Positions 8,504-16,783 of a stretch of 36,333 nucleotides of DNA are shown one piece after another; the first letter of the stretch is position 1, and every line of letters begins with the position of its first letter. The notes beneath the pieces were generated by a model. That model was not told the DNA's origin, did no database searches, and worked only from the letters and a program-made list of their open reading frames with translations. Made by a program: the position numbers and the translations under genes. This stretch comes from Alphaproteobacteria bacterium RIFCSPHIGHO2_12_FULL_63_12 (GTDB lineage Bacteria; Pseudomonadota; Alphaproteobacteria; Caulobacterales; Parvularculaceae): the NCBI GenBank assembly GCA_001767925.1, contig MEMM01000028.1, positions 35,358-71,690 on the forward strand, in the 5' to 3' direction.

Positions 8504-8783
8504 CCGCCGCCTCCGCCTGCTTGCCTAAGTCGCGCCTGACCGTCGGGCCGTTTTTGCGGATGGCTTCTCGCAAGGCTTCGCGCCCCACCGGGCCCGATGT
8601 CGCTGCGTCAATCAGATAGGCCGACGCGATCGCCGTCTTTTGCGCGAGAACGCCGGAGAGCGCGGCTTCAGCATCAGCCTCTTCAAAAAGTTGCGCATGC
8701 TCGAATCGCTCGACCAGCGCGCCGTTCGGCCCGGCGTAAAGAACTGCTCCATCCGACAGGCGATTAGCCGTCACCGCCTTCAT
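8490..8783 (-). CDS. DUF2849 small protein of the sulfite reduction operon
   Basis: 97 residues, matching the DUF2849 type found between cysG and cysI in many Alphaproteobacteria: it begins MKAVTANRLSDGAVLYAGP, a predicted beta-rich stretch, and ends in a charged helix. No catalytic motif is visible and no function is established for the family; the conserved position suggests it helps siroheme insertion or sulfite reductase activity. The start codon overlaps the cysG stop by 4 bases (ATGA), and its end overlaps the GST gene by 14 bases. Confidence 0.87.
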   Translation of the reverse strand: MKAVTANRLSDGAVLYAGPNGALVERFEHAQLFEEADAEAALSGVLAQKTAIASAYLIDAATSGPVGREALREAIRKNGPTVRRDLGKQAEAADERL

Positions 8784-10189
8784 GCCGCTCTCCGTTCCGC
8801 CAATTCGAGCTGCTCCAGCAGGACGCCGTCGGCTTTCGCGGCGACCTCGCCGATAACGAGCAGCGCGGGGCCCTCAATGCCGCCGGCCCGCACCAGCACG
8901 CCAAGATCGCTGAGGCGGCCTTTGAGAATTTTCTGCTGCGCCGTCGTTGCTTTTTCGATGACGGCGACCGGCGTCGCGCCGGCGCGGCCGTGCTCGATAA
9001 GACGGCCCGCAATCGACGCGGCCTTGCCGACACCCATATAAACGACAAGCGTATGCGCGAGCGTTGCAAGCGCACGCCAATTCAATTCCGGTTCGCCGTC
9101 ATCCTTGGCGTGACCGGTAATGAAAGTGACGGCCTGCGATAGCTCGCGGTGCGTCAGCGGCATGCCCGCCGCGGCGGCGCAGCCGGTCGCGGCGGTGATC
9201 CCCGGCGTCACAAAAACCGGAATTCCCGCCGACCGCACGGCATCGAGCTCTTCGCCGCCGCGCCCGAAAATGAACGGGTCGCCGCCCTTCAGCCGAACGA
9301 CGATCTTTCCGTCGCGCGCAAATTCGATGAGGCGCCGTTCGATGTCTTCTTGCGGGACGGAGTGGTCTCCCTTCGCCTTGCCGACATAAAAGCGAAGGGC
9401 ATCGCGTCGTGCGAGATCGAGAATTTTATCACTGACCAGCCGGTCGTGGAAAATGACGTCCGCCGACTGCAAAAGGCGCAGGGCCTTCAGCGTTAAAAGC
9501 TCGGGATCTCCCGGTCCCGCCCCGACAAGATGCACAACACCGGACGCGGCGACGGCGCTGGCTTGCGAGCGATTGAGGTATTCAACCAGTTCATTTCGCG
9601 CGCCGATTTCATCGCCCGCCAACACCCGCGAGGCGAGCGGTCCATCGAAGAAATTTTCCCAAAAGGCGCGACGCCTTTCGGGGGCGAGGCGCGCCGCAGC
9701 CGCATCGCGAAACGAACGCGCGAAGGCGGCCAGCGCCCCAATATTTTGCGGCAGGATTGCTTCGATCCGCTCGCGAAGGCGGCGGCCAAGCACCGGCGCG
9801 GCGCCGCCGGTTGAAATCGCAACCAGCACCTCGCCGCGATCGACGATGGACGGCGTCAGAAAGTCGGATAAGTCGGGGCGATCGACGACATTGACCGGAA
9901 CCCCGGCGGCCTTTGCATACCGCGCAAGGGCCGCAGCCTCGTCGTGAGCGTCGACGGCGATGAAGGCGAGGGCCGCGCCGGCAAAAACCGCGGCAGAGGG
10001 CGCGCGCGCATCGAACTCGGCGCGTCCGCTCCATTCAGCGGTAAGGTGAGGATCGAGCCCCGACGCGATGAAAACGACCTTGGCGCCGGCGGCGGCGGCG
10101 AGGCGCGCCTTACGGGCTGCGGCCTCGCCCGCGCCGGCGACGATCACCCGTCGGGCGGACAGAATATGGAATGCGGGAAATGATTGCAT
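8780..10189 (-). CDS. cysG: Siroheme synthase (precorrin-2 dehydrogenase/ferrochelatase fused to uroporphyrinogen-III methyltransferase)
   Basis: 469 residues, close to the 457 of the enterobacterial trifunctional enzyme. Residues 1-210 form the dehydrogenase/ferrochelatase: the NAD-binding VIVAGAGEAAARKARL (15-30), the conserved VVDRPDLSDF with Asp103, and AISTGGAAPVLGRRLR (125-139). Residues 215-460 form the SAM-dependent methyltransferase: HLVGAGPGDPELLTLKAL and VVRLKGGDPFIFGRGGEE. It converts uroporphyrinogen III to siroheme, the cofactor of CysI encoded downstream. First gene of the operon; the promoter should lie in 10190-10454, shared with the divergent LysR gene. No good Shine-Dalgarno is visible before the ATG. 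Confidence 0.96.
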   Translation of the reverse strand: MQSFPAFHILSARRVIVAGAGEAAARKARLAAAAGAKVVFIASGLDPHLTAEWSGRAEFDARAPSAAVFAGAALAFIAVDAHDEAAALARYAKAAGVPVNVVDRPDLSDFLTPSIVDRGEVLVAISTGGAAPVLGRRLRERIEAILPQNIGALAAFARSFRDAAAARLAPERRRAFWENFFDGPLASRVLAGDEIGARNELVEYLNRSQASAVAASGVVHLVGAGPGDPELLTLKALRLLQSADVIFHDRLVSDKILDLARRDALRFYVGKAKGDHSVPQEDIERRLIEFARDGKIVVRLKGGDPFIFGRGGEELDAVRSAGIPVFVTPGITAATGCAAAAGMPLTHRELSQAVTFITGHAKDDGEPELNWRALATLAHTLVVYMGVGKAASIAGRLIEHGRAGATPVAVIEKATTAQQKILKGRLSDLGVLVRAGGIEGPALLVIGEVAAKADGVLLEQLELAERRAA

Positions 10190-10454
10190 ATAAGATCAGT
10201 TTTTCTAATAGCGTTTGTTGGCTGCTTTTCTTGCGCTCGGCTCAGCAGCGCATATGGCCCTCAGGCTGACTGAAACTGAAACGAAAAGTCCTGAAATATT
10301 CATCAGATTGACTAAACGTGATTAGCCGCAGCCTGATTTTCCGGTGATATTCCACCTATGGTGCCGCCAAAAAAATTGGAGTAAGTTTTACTGACAGATT
10401 GGATTGGCGCCCAATACTGCACCAACCGCCAAAAACGGCCATCTTTGGACATTT
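10190..10454. promoter_or_regulatory. Divergent promoter region between cysG operon and LysR gene
   Basis: This 265-base gap separates two divergent starts and is clearly richer in A and T than its flanks, as expected of a region with two promoters and LysR-type operator sites. LysR-family proteins often bind next to their own gene and control the divergent one; by position this region should carry the operator. I could not pick out a convincing single operator or paired -35/-10 boxes by eye, and I see no riboswitch-like fold. Confidence 0.45.
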
Positions 10455-11393
10455 ATGAAAAGTCTTCCGCCCCTTAATGCGTTAAAAGTGTTCGAAGCCG
10501 CAGCCCGCCATTTGAGCTTTACTAAAGCTGCGGACGAGCTGCATGTGACCCCTGGCGCGGTCAGCCAGCAGATCAAGGCGCTTGAGGACTATATCGGCGG
10601 ACGGCTTTTTCGCCGGACAAAAAGAGCCCTGCTATTGACCGATGCGGCGCAGGCAAGCTTGCCGATCCTGCGGGAAGCGTTTGACAAGCTTGAGGAAGCC
10701 TCACGCATTCTGACCGCCCGCGGCGATTCCAAGCGGCTGACCGTTTCCGTGGCGCCGTCGCTGGCGGCGAAATGGCTGGTCCCGCGGCTCGACCGATTCC
10801 ACGAGCGCATGCCCGATATCGAGGTTTGGATTTCAGCGGACATGGACGTCGTCGATTTCGCTGTCGACGATATCGATCTGGCGATCCGATATGGCGGCGG
10901 CCGGTATCAGGGCCTTGAAACCGAACTGTTGATGGAGGAGTCGATCTTGCCGGTGTGCAGCCCGCGGCTGCTTCAGGGCGACCACCCGTTGCGCACGCCG
11001 CACGATCTCGCGCATCACCCGCTGCTTCATGACGGCAGTCCCGACCAGGACGACACGGCGAACACCAACTGGGCGATGTGGCTGAAAGCGGCGGGTGTCG
11101 GCGACATCGACGCCAAGCGCGGCGCCAAATTCAACCAGTCGAGTCTCGTCATCGAAGCCGCCGCCGCCGGCAAGGGCGTCGCCCTCGCCAAGCAGACGAT
11201 CGCGTTGGCGGATCTGGAGGCCGGCCGGCTGGTCGCGCCGTTCGACCTGACGACGCCGTCGAACTTCTCCTACTACCTCGTCCATCCCGCTTCGAAATCG
11301 CGCAACGCCGCGGTCAAGGCGTTCAAGAAATGGCTGCATGAAGAAGCAGCGTCCGGAAGCGCAAATGGCGCCGCTCTGATTGCGGCGCAATGA
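10455..11393 (+). CDS. LysR-type transcriptional regulator, GcvA-like
   Basis: 312 residues from ATG 10455, preferred because the GcvA-type N-terminus (MKSLPPLNALKVFEAAARH) starts there; a TTG-initiated extension to 10404 would add residues unlike the family. The winged helix-turn-helix covers residues 5-63 (SFTKAADELHVTPGAVSQQI as the HTH core), followed by a linker helix and the two-lobe effector-binding domain (about 92-300). GcvA-like members regulate diverse targets such as glycine cleavage or beta-lactamase. Here the gene is divergent from the cysG-cysH operon, so control of sulfur assimilation is the natural guess, but this is not the CysB/Cbl subfamily. The effector is unknown. Confidence 0.93.
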   Translation: MKSLPPLNALKVFEAAARHLSFTKAADELHVTPGAVSQQIKALEDYIGGRLFRRTKRALLLTDAAQASLPILREAFDKLEEASRILTARGDSKRLTVSVAPSLAAKWLVPRLDRFHERMPDIEVWISADMDVVDFAVDDIDLAIRYGGGRYQGLETELLMEESILPVCSPRLLQGDHPLRTPHDLAHHPLLHDGSPDQDDTANTNWAMWLKAAGVGDIDAKRGAKFNQSSLVIEAAAAGKGVALAKQTIALADLEAGRLVAPFDLTTPSNFSYYLVHPASKSRNAAVKAFKKWLHEEAASGSANGAALIAAQ

Positions 11394-11395
11394 AA

Positions 11396-11439
11396 GCCGC
11401 CCGCGCGCCTATTGGGGGGAGGAGGAGCGCGCGGACGGC
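11396..11439 (+). terminator. Long GC hairpin after the LysR gene, no T-run
   Basis: Arms of 13 bases (GCCGCCCGCGCGC and GCGCGCGGACGGC) pair with one mismatch around an 18-base purine-rich loop, starting two bases after the LysR stop codon. There is no T-tract, so it is at best a weak intrinsic terminator or a 3'-end stabilising hairpin. Confidence 0.35.
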
Positions 11440-11571
11440 CCGGCTCAAGCAGCCCAGAGGGGGAGACAAAGGCTGCTCTTGACGCGCTGGAGATAAGACC
11501 GGCGCTGCGCAATTCAATCGCGCATCGCCGGCGCCGCCCCTAATTCCGCTCGGATTTTGCCCGCGCCGCGT

Positions 11572-12027
11572 TCACGCTTTCGCGACGGCGCCGTTCGGCC
11601 GCAATTCAAGCGCGTCAAGACAGGCGCACGCCGCCTCAATCGCCAGCATCGTCGAGGCGTGTCGTTGCGGATAATCGCGGATCGCGATCAGCGATTCCAT
11701 TTCGCTCCAGCGCGCGCCCGCCGGCGGATCGCCGCCGTCCTTCAGCATGGCGCGCATCGCGTCGCGCAAGGCGTAGATCTCCTCCGCCGTCGCGCCGATG
11801 ATGTTGCGCGCGAGAATCGACGCCGACGCCTGGCCGAGCGCGCAGGCCTTCGCTTCCATGCCGAATTCGGCGACAACGCCGCCCTTCATCACGAGATCGA
11901 CTGAAACCTGCGAGCCGCAGACGCGGCTCGTTTTGGTCGCGCTGGCGTCGGGCGATGAAAGCCGGCGCGCCGGCGGGATCGCCGCCGCCGCTTCGAGGAT
12001 CTTCCCGCTGTAAAGATCGGAGAGCAT
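11572..12027 (-). CDS. NifU/IscU-like iron-sulfur cluster scaffold protein
   Basis: 151 residues of the IscU/NifU-N fold group used as Fe-S assembly scaffold. Candidate cluster ligands are Cys37 (SRVCGSQV), Cys62 (KACALGQAS) and Cys134/Cys136 (EAACACLDAL). In IscU the first motif reads CGD; here it is CGS, which I recall as usual for the alphaproteobacterial branch of this family. Cytoplasmic. It stands apart from any suf or isc genes in this window. It might serve CysI and CysH, both [4Fe-4S] enzymes encoded nearby, but nothing in the sequence ties them. Confidence 0.88.
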   Translation of the reverse strand: MLSDLYSGKILEAAAAIPPARRLSSPDASATKTSRVCGSQVSVDLVMKGGVVAEFGMEAKACALGQASASILARNIIGATAEEIYALRDAMRAMLKDGGDPPAGARWSEMESLIAIRDYPQRHASTMLAIEAACACLDALELRPNGAVAKA

Positions 12028-12632
12028 ATCTTCTTTTTAAGCGCGGATCAGCGGCAGGCAATAGGCGGCGGCGCAAAATCAGCTCTTACCCGCGTCGCGT
12101 CGCCGACCGCCATCATCCCGTCACCCCGCCCGGGGAAGCTCGCGTTCCGCCGAGAGGCGGACTTACCGTCTGTATACGGATGTGTGTCGCGCGCGCCGCG
12201 CCCGCCTTGTTCGCGCCGCCATCGATTGGAACGAATTCGCCTGACGCAGGAGCGCCAAAGACCCGTCCGGCCGCCGGCGCAAGCGGGTTCTTCGCGGGAA
12301 AGTTGCGCGAATTTCCGTATTTGGCGGATTGTCCCCGGACCGTCTTTCGATTTGAATCCAGCCCGCACGCGGATCGTCGCGTTTATGTGCGTATAATCCG
12401 GACAATCGCGAGGCGGGAAATTTTCGCCGATCGCGGGAAAACCGCTTTCCTTTTCGCTGTCGTTTCGCATGCCGCCTCCGTCAATTGCGCCGCGCGCAGT
12501 ATAAGGCCTGGGGCGGGGTGTAGGACGGTTCAAAATTTGCGAATAATTTCAATATGATGGCGAAAATCGTCGGTTTTGGGCGCGGGCGAGAATCAGGCCA
12601 GGGAGAAAAGCTCAGCATCACAAGGCGTTCCC
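12028..12632. other. 605-base stretch without a convincing gene
   Basis: This gap separates the divergent scaffold gene and the small protein gene at 12633. One minus-strand open frame (12048-12470) has GGAGG four bases before an ATG, but its product is Arg-rich, low in hydrophobic residues and unlike any protein I know, so I leave it out. No tRNA-like fold, terminator or repeat stands out. The last 100 bases before 12633 turn AT-rich (around 12530-12570) and probably hold the promoter of that gene. It may be a decayed gene or a regulatory region; I cannot say which. Confidence 0.5.
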
Positions 12633-12938
12633 ATGTCCATCTCCCTCGTCGGCTCGAAAACCAATCCTTCGAAATTCGACTGCTTCAACGATCTGGCGGC
12701 GGACGAGCCCTATTTCGTCATCCGCGCCGATGATCCGCTCTCGGACAGTTTGATCGAGCTTCACGCCTATATCGGCGCGGGGCAAGCGGGCGCCGCGCAC
12801 AACAAGCTCGCCGAGATCATGGCGCTGACGAGCTCGCGCCCGCCGCGCCCGTCCGACTCGCCGAAATATCGCGAGACATTCGCCATCTCGCAATCGATGG
12901 AAGCCTGGCGGTCGGCGAAAATGAAAAAGACGGGCTGA
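12633..12938 (+). CDS. Small hypothetical protein, 101 residues
   Basis: The ATG at 12633 has AAGG about 8 bases upstream and starts the coherent sequence MSISLVGSKTNPSKFDCF; the open frame reaches 57 bases further upstream, but that part looks untranslated. The protein is soluble, mixed alpha/beta, with a charged middle (YFVIRADDPLSDSLIELHAY) and a C-terminal lysine-rich end (MKKTG). One Cys. No signal peptide, membrane segment or known motif. Convergent with the MBL-fold gene, ending 17 bases from it. I do not recognise the family; codon use matches the neighbours, so I believe it is real. Confidence 0.65.
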   Translation: MSISLVGSKTNPSKFDCFNDLAADEPYFVIRADDPLSDSLIELHAYIGAGQAGAAHNKLAEIMALTSSRPPRPSDSPKYRETFAISQSMEAWRSAKMKKTG

Positions 12939-12955
12939 GCCGCCAGACCTTTCGC

Positions 12956-13897
12956 TTAGCGTGCGATTACGTAGCAGGAATGATCGTCCGCGATCGAGAC
13001 CTTCCCCTTGTAGACGGCGCGGATCGCGGCGAGGCCCTCGCGCCTTGCATCGAGCGCGCGCTTCATGTTGTGCGAAAGGACGAGCCGTTTCGCGCCGGCT
13101 GACGCCGCCATTTCGCCGATCGCCGACGGCGCGCGATGGAGACCGCGCGGCTGCCCCGGCGCCTCGGAGATGGCGTGGTGCGCAATGATGAGATCAGGCG
13201 CGCTTCCCTCAAGCGCCGCATCGAACGCGTCGCTGAGCACGCTCTGGTCGCCCGCGAAAACGACTTTCTTGCCTTCTGCGCTGACGCGGAAGGCGAGCGC
13301 CGGCACGTCGCCGTGATTGACCGCAACGGCGTCAATAAGAAAATCGCCATCGCTGAACACCGATGAAAATTGTTCACTGTCGATCGCAATCTCCGCCTGG
13401 CGCAGCGCCGGTGCGTCGCCCTCGCCGGTCAGATATTGCGACAGATAGCGAAACGCGCCGGCGTCTTTGTCGAAGAGGGCTCGAAGGAAGTCGCCGAGCC
13501 CTGGAAAATACGCGTTGCCCGCAGGGCCGGCGATCGTCACGGTTTTTGCCCGCTTACTGAACGATCCGCTTTTCAGGACCGCCGGCAGGTCGCTGACATG
13601 ATCGGCATGAAAATGGCTGATCAGAAGGGCGTCGAGCGTTTCAAATTTCGCGCCGGATTCCGCGAAGCGTAGAAATGCGCCGCCGCCGGCATCGACGAGC
13701 GCCCTCGCCTCGCCATCGCGCCAGACGATATAGGCCGAGCTCGCCCGTGCGTCGTCGGCGAGAGGCCCGCCTGAGCCCAGCACTTCAATTGCGAAAGAGC
13801 CCTTGCAGGCCGCGGCCGCCGGCGTCGCCGCGCCGACAAGCGCCGTCGCCAACATCATGGCCGCCGCACCGGACAGGCGCTTATGTCGGTCGATCAT
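12956..13897 (-). CDS. Exported metallo-beta-lactamase-fold hydrolase
   Basis: 313 residues from ATG 13897. This start is chosen because AAGGGGG lies just upstream, it overlaps the PhyH gene stop by 4 bases (ATGA), and it puts a signal peptide at the N-terminus (about residues 1-31, ending ATPAAAA). The zinc motif SHFHADHVS is complete, followed by a later GDV/H pair (NHGDVPA), FAGDQS as the bridging-Asp motif, HHA and a late SHN, consistent with a two-metal site of the RNase Z/arylsulfatase-like MBL group. Likely a periplasmic hydrolase; substrate unknown. Last gene of the seven-gene minus-strand run. Confidence 0.9.
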   Translation of the reverse strand: MIDRHKRLSGAAAMMLATALVGAATPAAAACKGSFAIEVLGSGGPLADDARASSAYIVWRDGEARALVDAGGGAFLRFAESGAKFETLDALLISHFHADHVSDLPAVLKSGSFSKRAKTVTIAGPAGNAYFPGLGDFLRALFDKDAGAFRYLSQYLTGEGDAPALRQAEIAIDSEQFSSVFSDGDFLIDAVAVNHGDVPALAFRVSAEGKKVVFAGDQSVLSDAFDAALEGSAPDLIIAHHAISEAPGQPRGLHRAPSAIGEMAASAGAKRLVLSHNMKRALDARREGLAAIRAVYKGKVSIADDHSCYVIAR

Positions 13898-14763
13898 GAG
13901 AACCCCCTTAGCGGCATCGACGCCGGGCGTTGCAGCCAGTTCCATTCGGGGTAATGCGCGGCGGCGGAAATCATGTGCAGCGTATAGGCCATGCGCGCCT
14001 TGCCGGAGCGGTTGGCGCGGCTCATATGCGGCGCGCGGCCTGAAAAAATGACGAGATCGCCAATGGCGGCCGGGGCCGCGACGCGGCGGTCTTCCGGGTA
14101 CGGCGCATCGTCGAGCTTGAGCGACTCGGTCCCGCCATCCGGCTTGCGGCGGAAAAGGCTCTTCAGCGGCTTCCTGTGCTCGCCCGGGATGAATTCCATG
14201 CAGCCGTTTTCAAGCGTCGCCTCGTCGATCGCCAGCCAGAAGCCGACGCAGCTTTCGGGTTCGGTATAGAGATAGGTCGAATCCTGGTGACACGTCACTT
14301 CGCCGCCGATGCCAGGCGGCTTCATGATGACCATCGACTGCAGGAGCAGCGCATCGTTAAGCCCGACGGCGCGCGCAGCGGTCTCCAGCTTTTTTGAATG
14401 CGAGAACGCCGAGAAGACGGGGTCGATATCGTGCATCGCATGGCCGATTTTGTTGATCGACTCGCGTTTCGCCCGCTTCATTTTTCCGGCGGCGTCGAAG
14501 GCCTCCTCCTCGATAAAGAAGCTGATGGCGCCGCCGGAATTCAGAAAATACTCGTCCTCGGCGTGCGCTTGCGTCTTGGTCGAAAAGACGGTCCGGTGCG
14601 CGTCGATGTCGAAATCGTCGATCAGCGCGAAGGCGCGCTCTTTAAGCGCCGCGCATTCGTCGGCGCTCGCGAAATTTTTCAGGATGACGACGCCGGTTTC
14701 GTCGAACGCAGCGCGGATGGCGGCGCTGTCATCGGTTGTCGCAAAAGCGGGCAGCATGGCCAT
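13894..14763 (-). CDS. Phytanoyl-CoA dioxygenase (PhyH) family oxygenase
   Basis: About 289 residues. The Fe(II) site is readable: His-x-Asp in CHQDSTYLYTEP and the distal His in SGRAPHMSRANRS, with Arg in KARMAYTLH for 2-oxoglutarate. Three ATGs cluster at the start. 14763 has AGAAGGGG six bases upstream (inside the end of cysS); 14769 would overlap the cysS stop as ATGA but leaves no spacing to that site; 14781 has no ribosome site. Family members hydroxylate lipids, antibiotics or ectoine; an acyl or small hydrophobic substrate is possible but not shown. Coupled upstream to cysS and downstream to the MBL-fold hydrolase. Confidence 0.9.
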   Translation of the reverse strand: MAMLPAFATTDDSAAIRAAFDETGVVILKNFASADECAALKERAFALIDDFDIDAHRTVFSTKTQAHAEDEYFLNSGGAISFFIEEEAFDAAGKMKRAKRESINKIGHAMHDIDPVFSAFSHSKKLETAARAVGLNDALLLQSMVIMKPPGIGGEVTCHQDSTYLYTEPESCVGFWLAIDEATLENGCMEFIPGEHRKPLKSLFRRKPDGGTESLKLDDAPYPEDRRVAAPAAIGDLVIFSGRAPHMSRANRSGKARMAYTLHMISAAAHYPEWNWLQRPASMPLRGFS

Positions 14764-14765
14764 GG

Positions 14766-16142
14766 TCATCCCCTTCTCCATGTCGCGCCATTGGGGCCGT
14801 CCTCGATGAGAACGCCCTGCGCCGCGAGATCGTCCCTGATGCGGTCAGACGTCTTGAAATCTTTCGCCTTGCGCGCCGCGGCGCGTTCCGTGAGCAGCGC
14901 GTCAATCGCCTCGGCGGAGAGCGCGTCTTCCCCGGAGGGCGGCGTCCATCTGAACCAGTCGTCGGGCGCGGCTTCGAAAAATCCCATCAGCGCCCCCGCC
15001 GCTTTCAGCCGCGCCGCGGCGCGCCGTTTCGGCTCGCCCTCCAATTGCATGGCGATATCGCGCAGCTCATGCAGGCCGGCGATCGCTTCGGGCGTGTTCA
15101 TGTCGTCTTCGAGCGCGAGGACGACGCTTTCCGGCGGCGCCGCCCCTTCCGCCGGCGACGCTTCGGCGAGGAGGCGATAAAAGCGGTCGAGCTGCTTTTT
15201 CGATTGCTCGATCAGCTCGTCCGTCCATTCGAGCGGCTGGCGGTATTGCGCCGACAAAAGCGCGAAGCGCAGGGTTTCGCCGTGGTGCTTCTTGAGAAGG
15301 TCGCGCGGCAAGGCGACATTGCCGAGCGATTTCGACATCTTGTCGGCGCCCATTTTCAAAAAGCCGTTATGCAGCCAGTAGCGCGCCAGCGGCGCGCCGT
15401 GATGGGCGCAGGAAGACTGCGCGATTTCATTTTCATGGTGCGGGAATTTCAGATCCTGCCCGCCGCCGTGAATGTCGATCGTCTCGCCCAGAATCTTCCC
15501 GATCATCGCCGAGCATTCAAGATGCCAGCCGGGGCGGCCGCGCCCCCACGGGCTGTCCCAGCCGGGCTCGTCCGCTTTCGACGGTTTCCAGAGAACGAAA
15601 TCCGCCGGATTTTCCTTGTACGGAGCGATCTCGACGCGCGCGCCCGCAAGGCGCTCGTCGGCGTCGGCGCCCGACAGCTTCCCATAATCGGGGAAGCTTG
15701 AAACCGAAAACAGCACATGGCCGTCCGCCGCATAGGCAAAGCCCTGCGCCACGAGCCGGCCGGCGAGCGCGATCATCTCCGCGATGTGGCCGGTCGCCGT
15801 CGGCGCCAGCGTCGGCGGGAGGCAGTTGAACGCCGCCAGCTCCGCCACATAGATCGCGGCGTATTTCCGGGTGATCTCGTCGATCGGCGCGCCGGTTTCC
15901 TTCGACGCCTTGATGATCTTGTCGTCGATATCGGTGAAATTGCGCGCATAGACGACATTCTCCGCGCCGTAGCGATGGCGCAGCAGGCGGAACAGAAGAT
16001 CAAAGACGACCGCCGCCCGGAAATTGCCGATGTGAGCGTGGTTATAGACGGTCGGGCCGCAGACATACATCGTCACCCGGTCGGGATCGCCGGGCGTGAA
16101 AAGCCGCTTGTCGCGGGCGAGGCTGTCGTAAAGCTGCAACAT
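14766..16142 (-). CDS. cysS: Cysteinyl-tRNA synthetase
   Basis: 458 residues, the normal bacterial length, from ATG 16142 (MLQLYDSLARDKRLF, the family start; a longer in-frame opening is spurious). It charges tRNA-Cys. Class I signatures are intact: HIGN at 37-40 (NHAHIGN) and KMSKS at 268-272. The zinc site that selects cysteine is Cys28, Cys210 (GWHLEC), His235 and Glu239 (PHHENE). Essential gene. It overlaps the PhyH gene and lies 29 bases after the DsbA-fold gene, so it is probably transcribed with the upstream run. Confidence 0.98.
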   Translation of the reverse strand: MLQLYDSLARDKRLFTPGDPDRVTMYVCGPTVYNHAHIGNFRAAVVFDLLFRLLRHRYGAENVVYARNFTDIDDKIIKASKETGAPIDEITRKYAAIYVAELAAFNCLPPTLAPTATGHIAEMIALAGRLVAQGFAYAADGHVLFSVSSFPDYGKLSGADADERLAGARVEIAPYKENPADFVLWKPSKADEPGWDSPWGRGRPGWHLECSAMIGKILGETIDIHGGGQDLKFPHHENEIAQSSCAHHGAPLARYWLHNGFLKMGADKMSKSLGNVALPRDLLKKHHGETLRFALLSAQYRQPLEWTDELIEQSKKQLDRFYRLLAEASPAEGAAPPESVVLALEDDMNTPEAIAGLHELRDIAMQLEGEPKRRAAARLKAAGALMGFFEAAPDDWFRWTPPSGEDALSAEAIDALLTERAAARKAKDFKTSDRIRDDLAAQGVLIEDGPNGATWRRG

Positions 16143-16171
16143 GGCGCCAGTGCTAATTGCGCGAGGGCCCG

Positions 16172-16783
16172 CTAGCAAGTCCCCGCGCGCAGGATCGCTT
16201 CCTCGACCTCGCGCAGGCGATCCTTGCCGAACCACATCTCGTCGCTGACGAAAAATGCCGGGAGGCCGAAAACGCCGCGCGCGACCGCGCGATCGGTTTC
16301 GGCGATCAGCGCGCGCTTGACCGTCTCGTCCGACGTTGCGGCGAGCAGCGCCGCGCCGTCGAACCCGGCGGCGTCAAGAACGCCGGCCGCGACGCCCGCA
16401 TCGCGAAGATCGGCTTCGTCTTCCCACATCGCGCGGAACATCGCGTCGACATAGGTCGCGAGCCGGCCTTGCCCTTTCGCCGCGATCGCGCCGCGCATCA
16501 AGGTCAACGTGTTGATCGGGAAATGCGGGTTCATGCGGAATTCCGCAAGGCCGTGGCGGTCGATGAAACGGCGCATTTCGAGCATGTCATACGCCATTTT
16601 CGCCGGAATGCCGGCGTTCGCCGTCATCGGCGACTGGTTCCCGGTCGCCTTGAAAATGCCGCCGAGAAGACAGGGCGAATAGTCGAAGGCGACGCCCGTG
16701 CGCGCTTCGATCGCCGGGATCACGCGGTGCGCGAGATAGGCGTTCGGGCTGCCAAAGTCGAAGAGGAATTCCGGCGTCACCAT
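16172..16783 (-). CDS. DsbA-fold 2-hydroxychromene-2-carboxylate isomerase family protein
   Basis: 203 residues from ATG 16783, which has GGAAGG just upstream and overlaps the SDR stop region by 7 bases; an ATG 12 bases earlier is less well placed. The thioredoxin-like fold of kappa-class GST/HCCA isomerases is clear: FLFDFGSPNAYLAHRVIP at the N-terminus with the catalytic Ser in place of the DsbA CxxC, an inserted helical domain with NPHFPINTLTLMR, and GVFGLPAFFV with the cis-Pro near residue 175. Known members isomerise aromatic breakdown intermediates with glutathione; here no aromatic pathway is nearby, so the true substrate is open. Paired with the SDR gene. Confidence 0.9.
   Translation of the reverse strand: MVTPEFLFDFGSPNAYLAHRVIPAIEARTGVAFDYSPCLLGGIFKATGNQSPMTANAGIPAKMAYDMLEMRRFIDRHGLAEFRMNPHFPINTLTLMRGAIAAKGQGRLATYVDAMFRAMWEDEADLRDAGVAAGVLDAAGFDGAALLAATSDETVKRALIAETDRAVARGVFGLPAFFVSDEMWFGKDRLREVEEAILRAGTC

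Noticed and set aside
10190-10454. Riboswitch or attenuator before cysG
   Set aside because: No conserved riboswitch core or terminator/antiterminator pair was visible; the features fit promoters and operator sites.
12048-12533. Minus-strand open frame with GGAGG before an internal ATG (12470)
   Set aside because: Product is Arg/Gly/Pro-rich with few hydrophobic residues and no recognisable segment; open frames of this size arise by chance in GC-rich DNA.
16143-16235. N-terminal extension of cysS
   Set aside because: The family start MLQLYDSLA lies at 16142; the extension overlaps the upstream gene and is unlike any CysRS.
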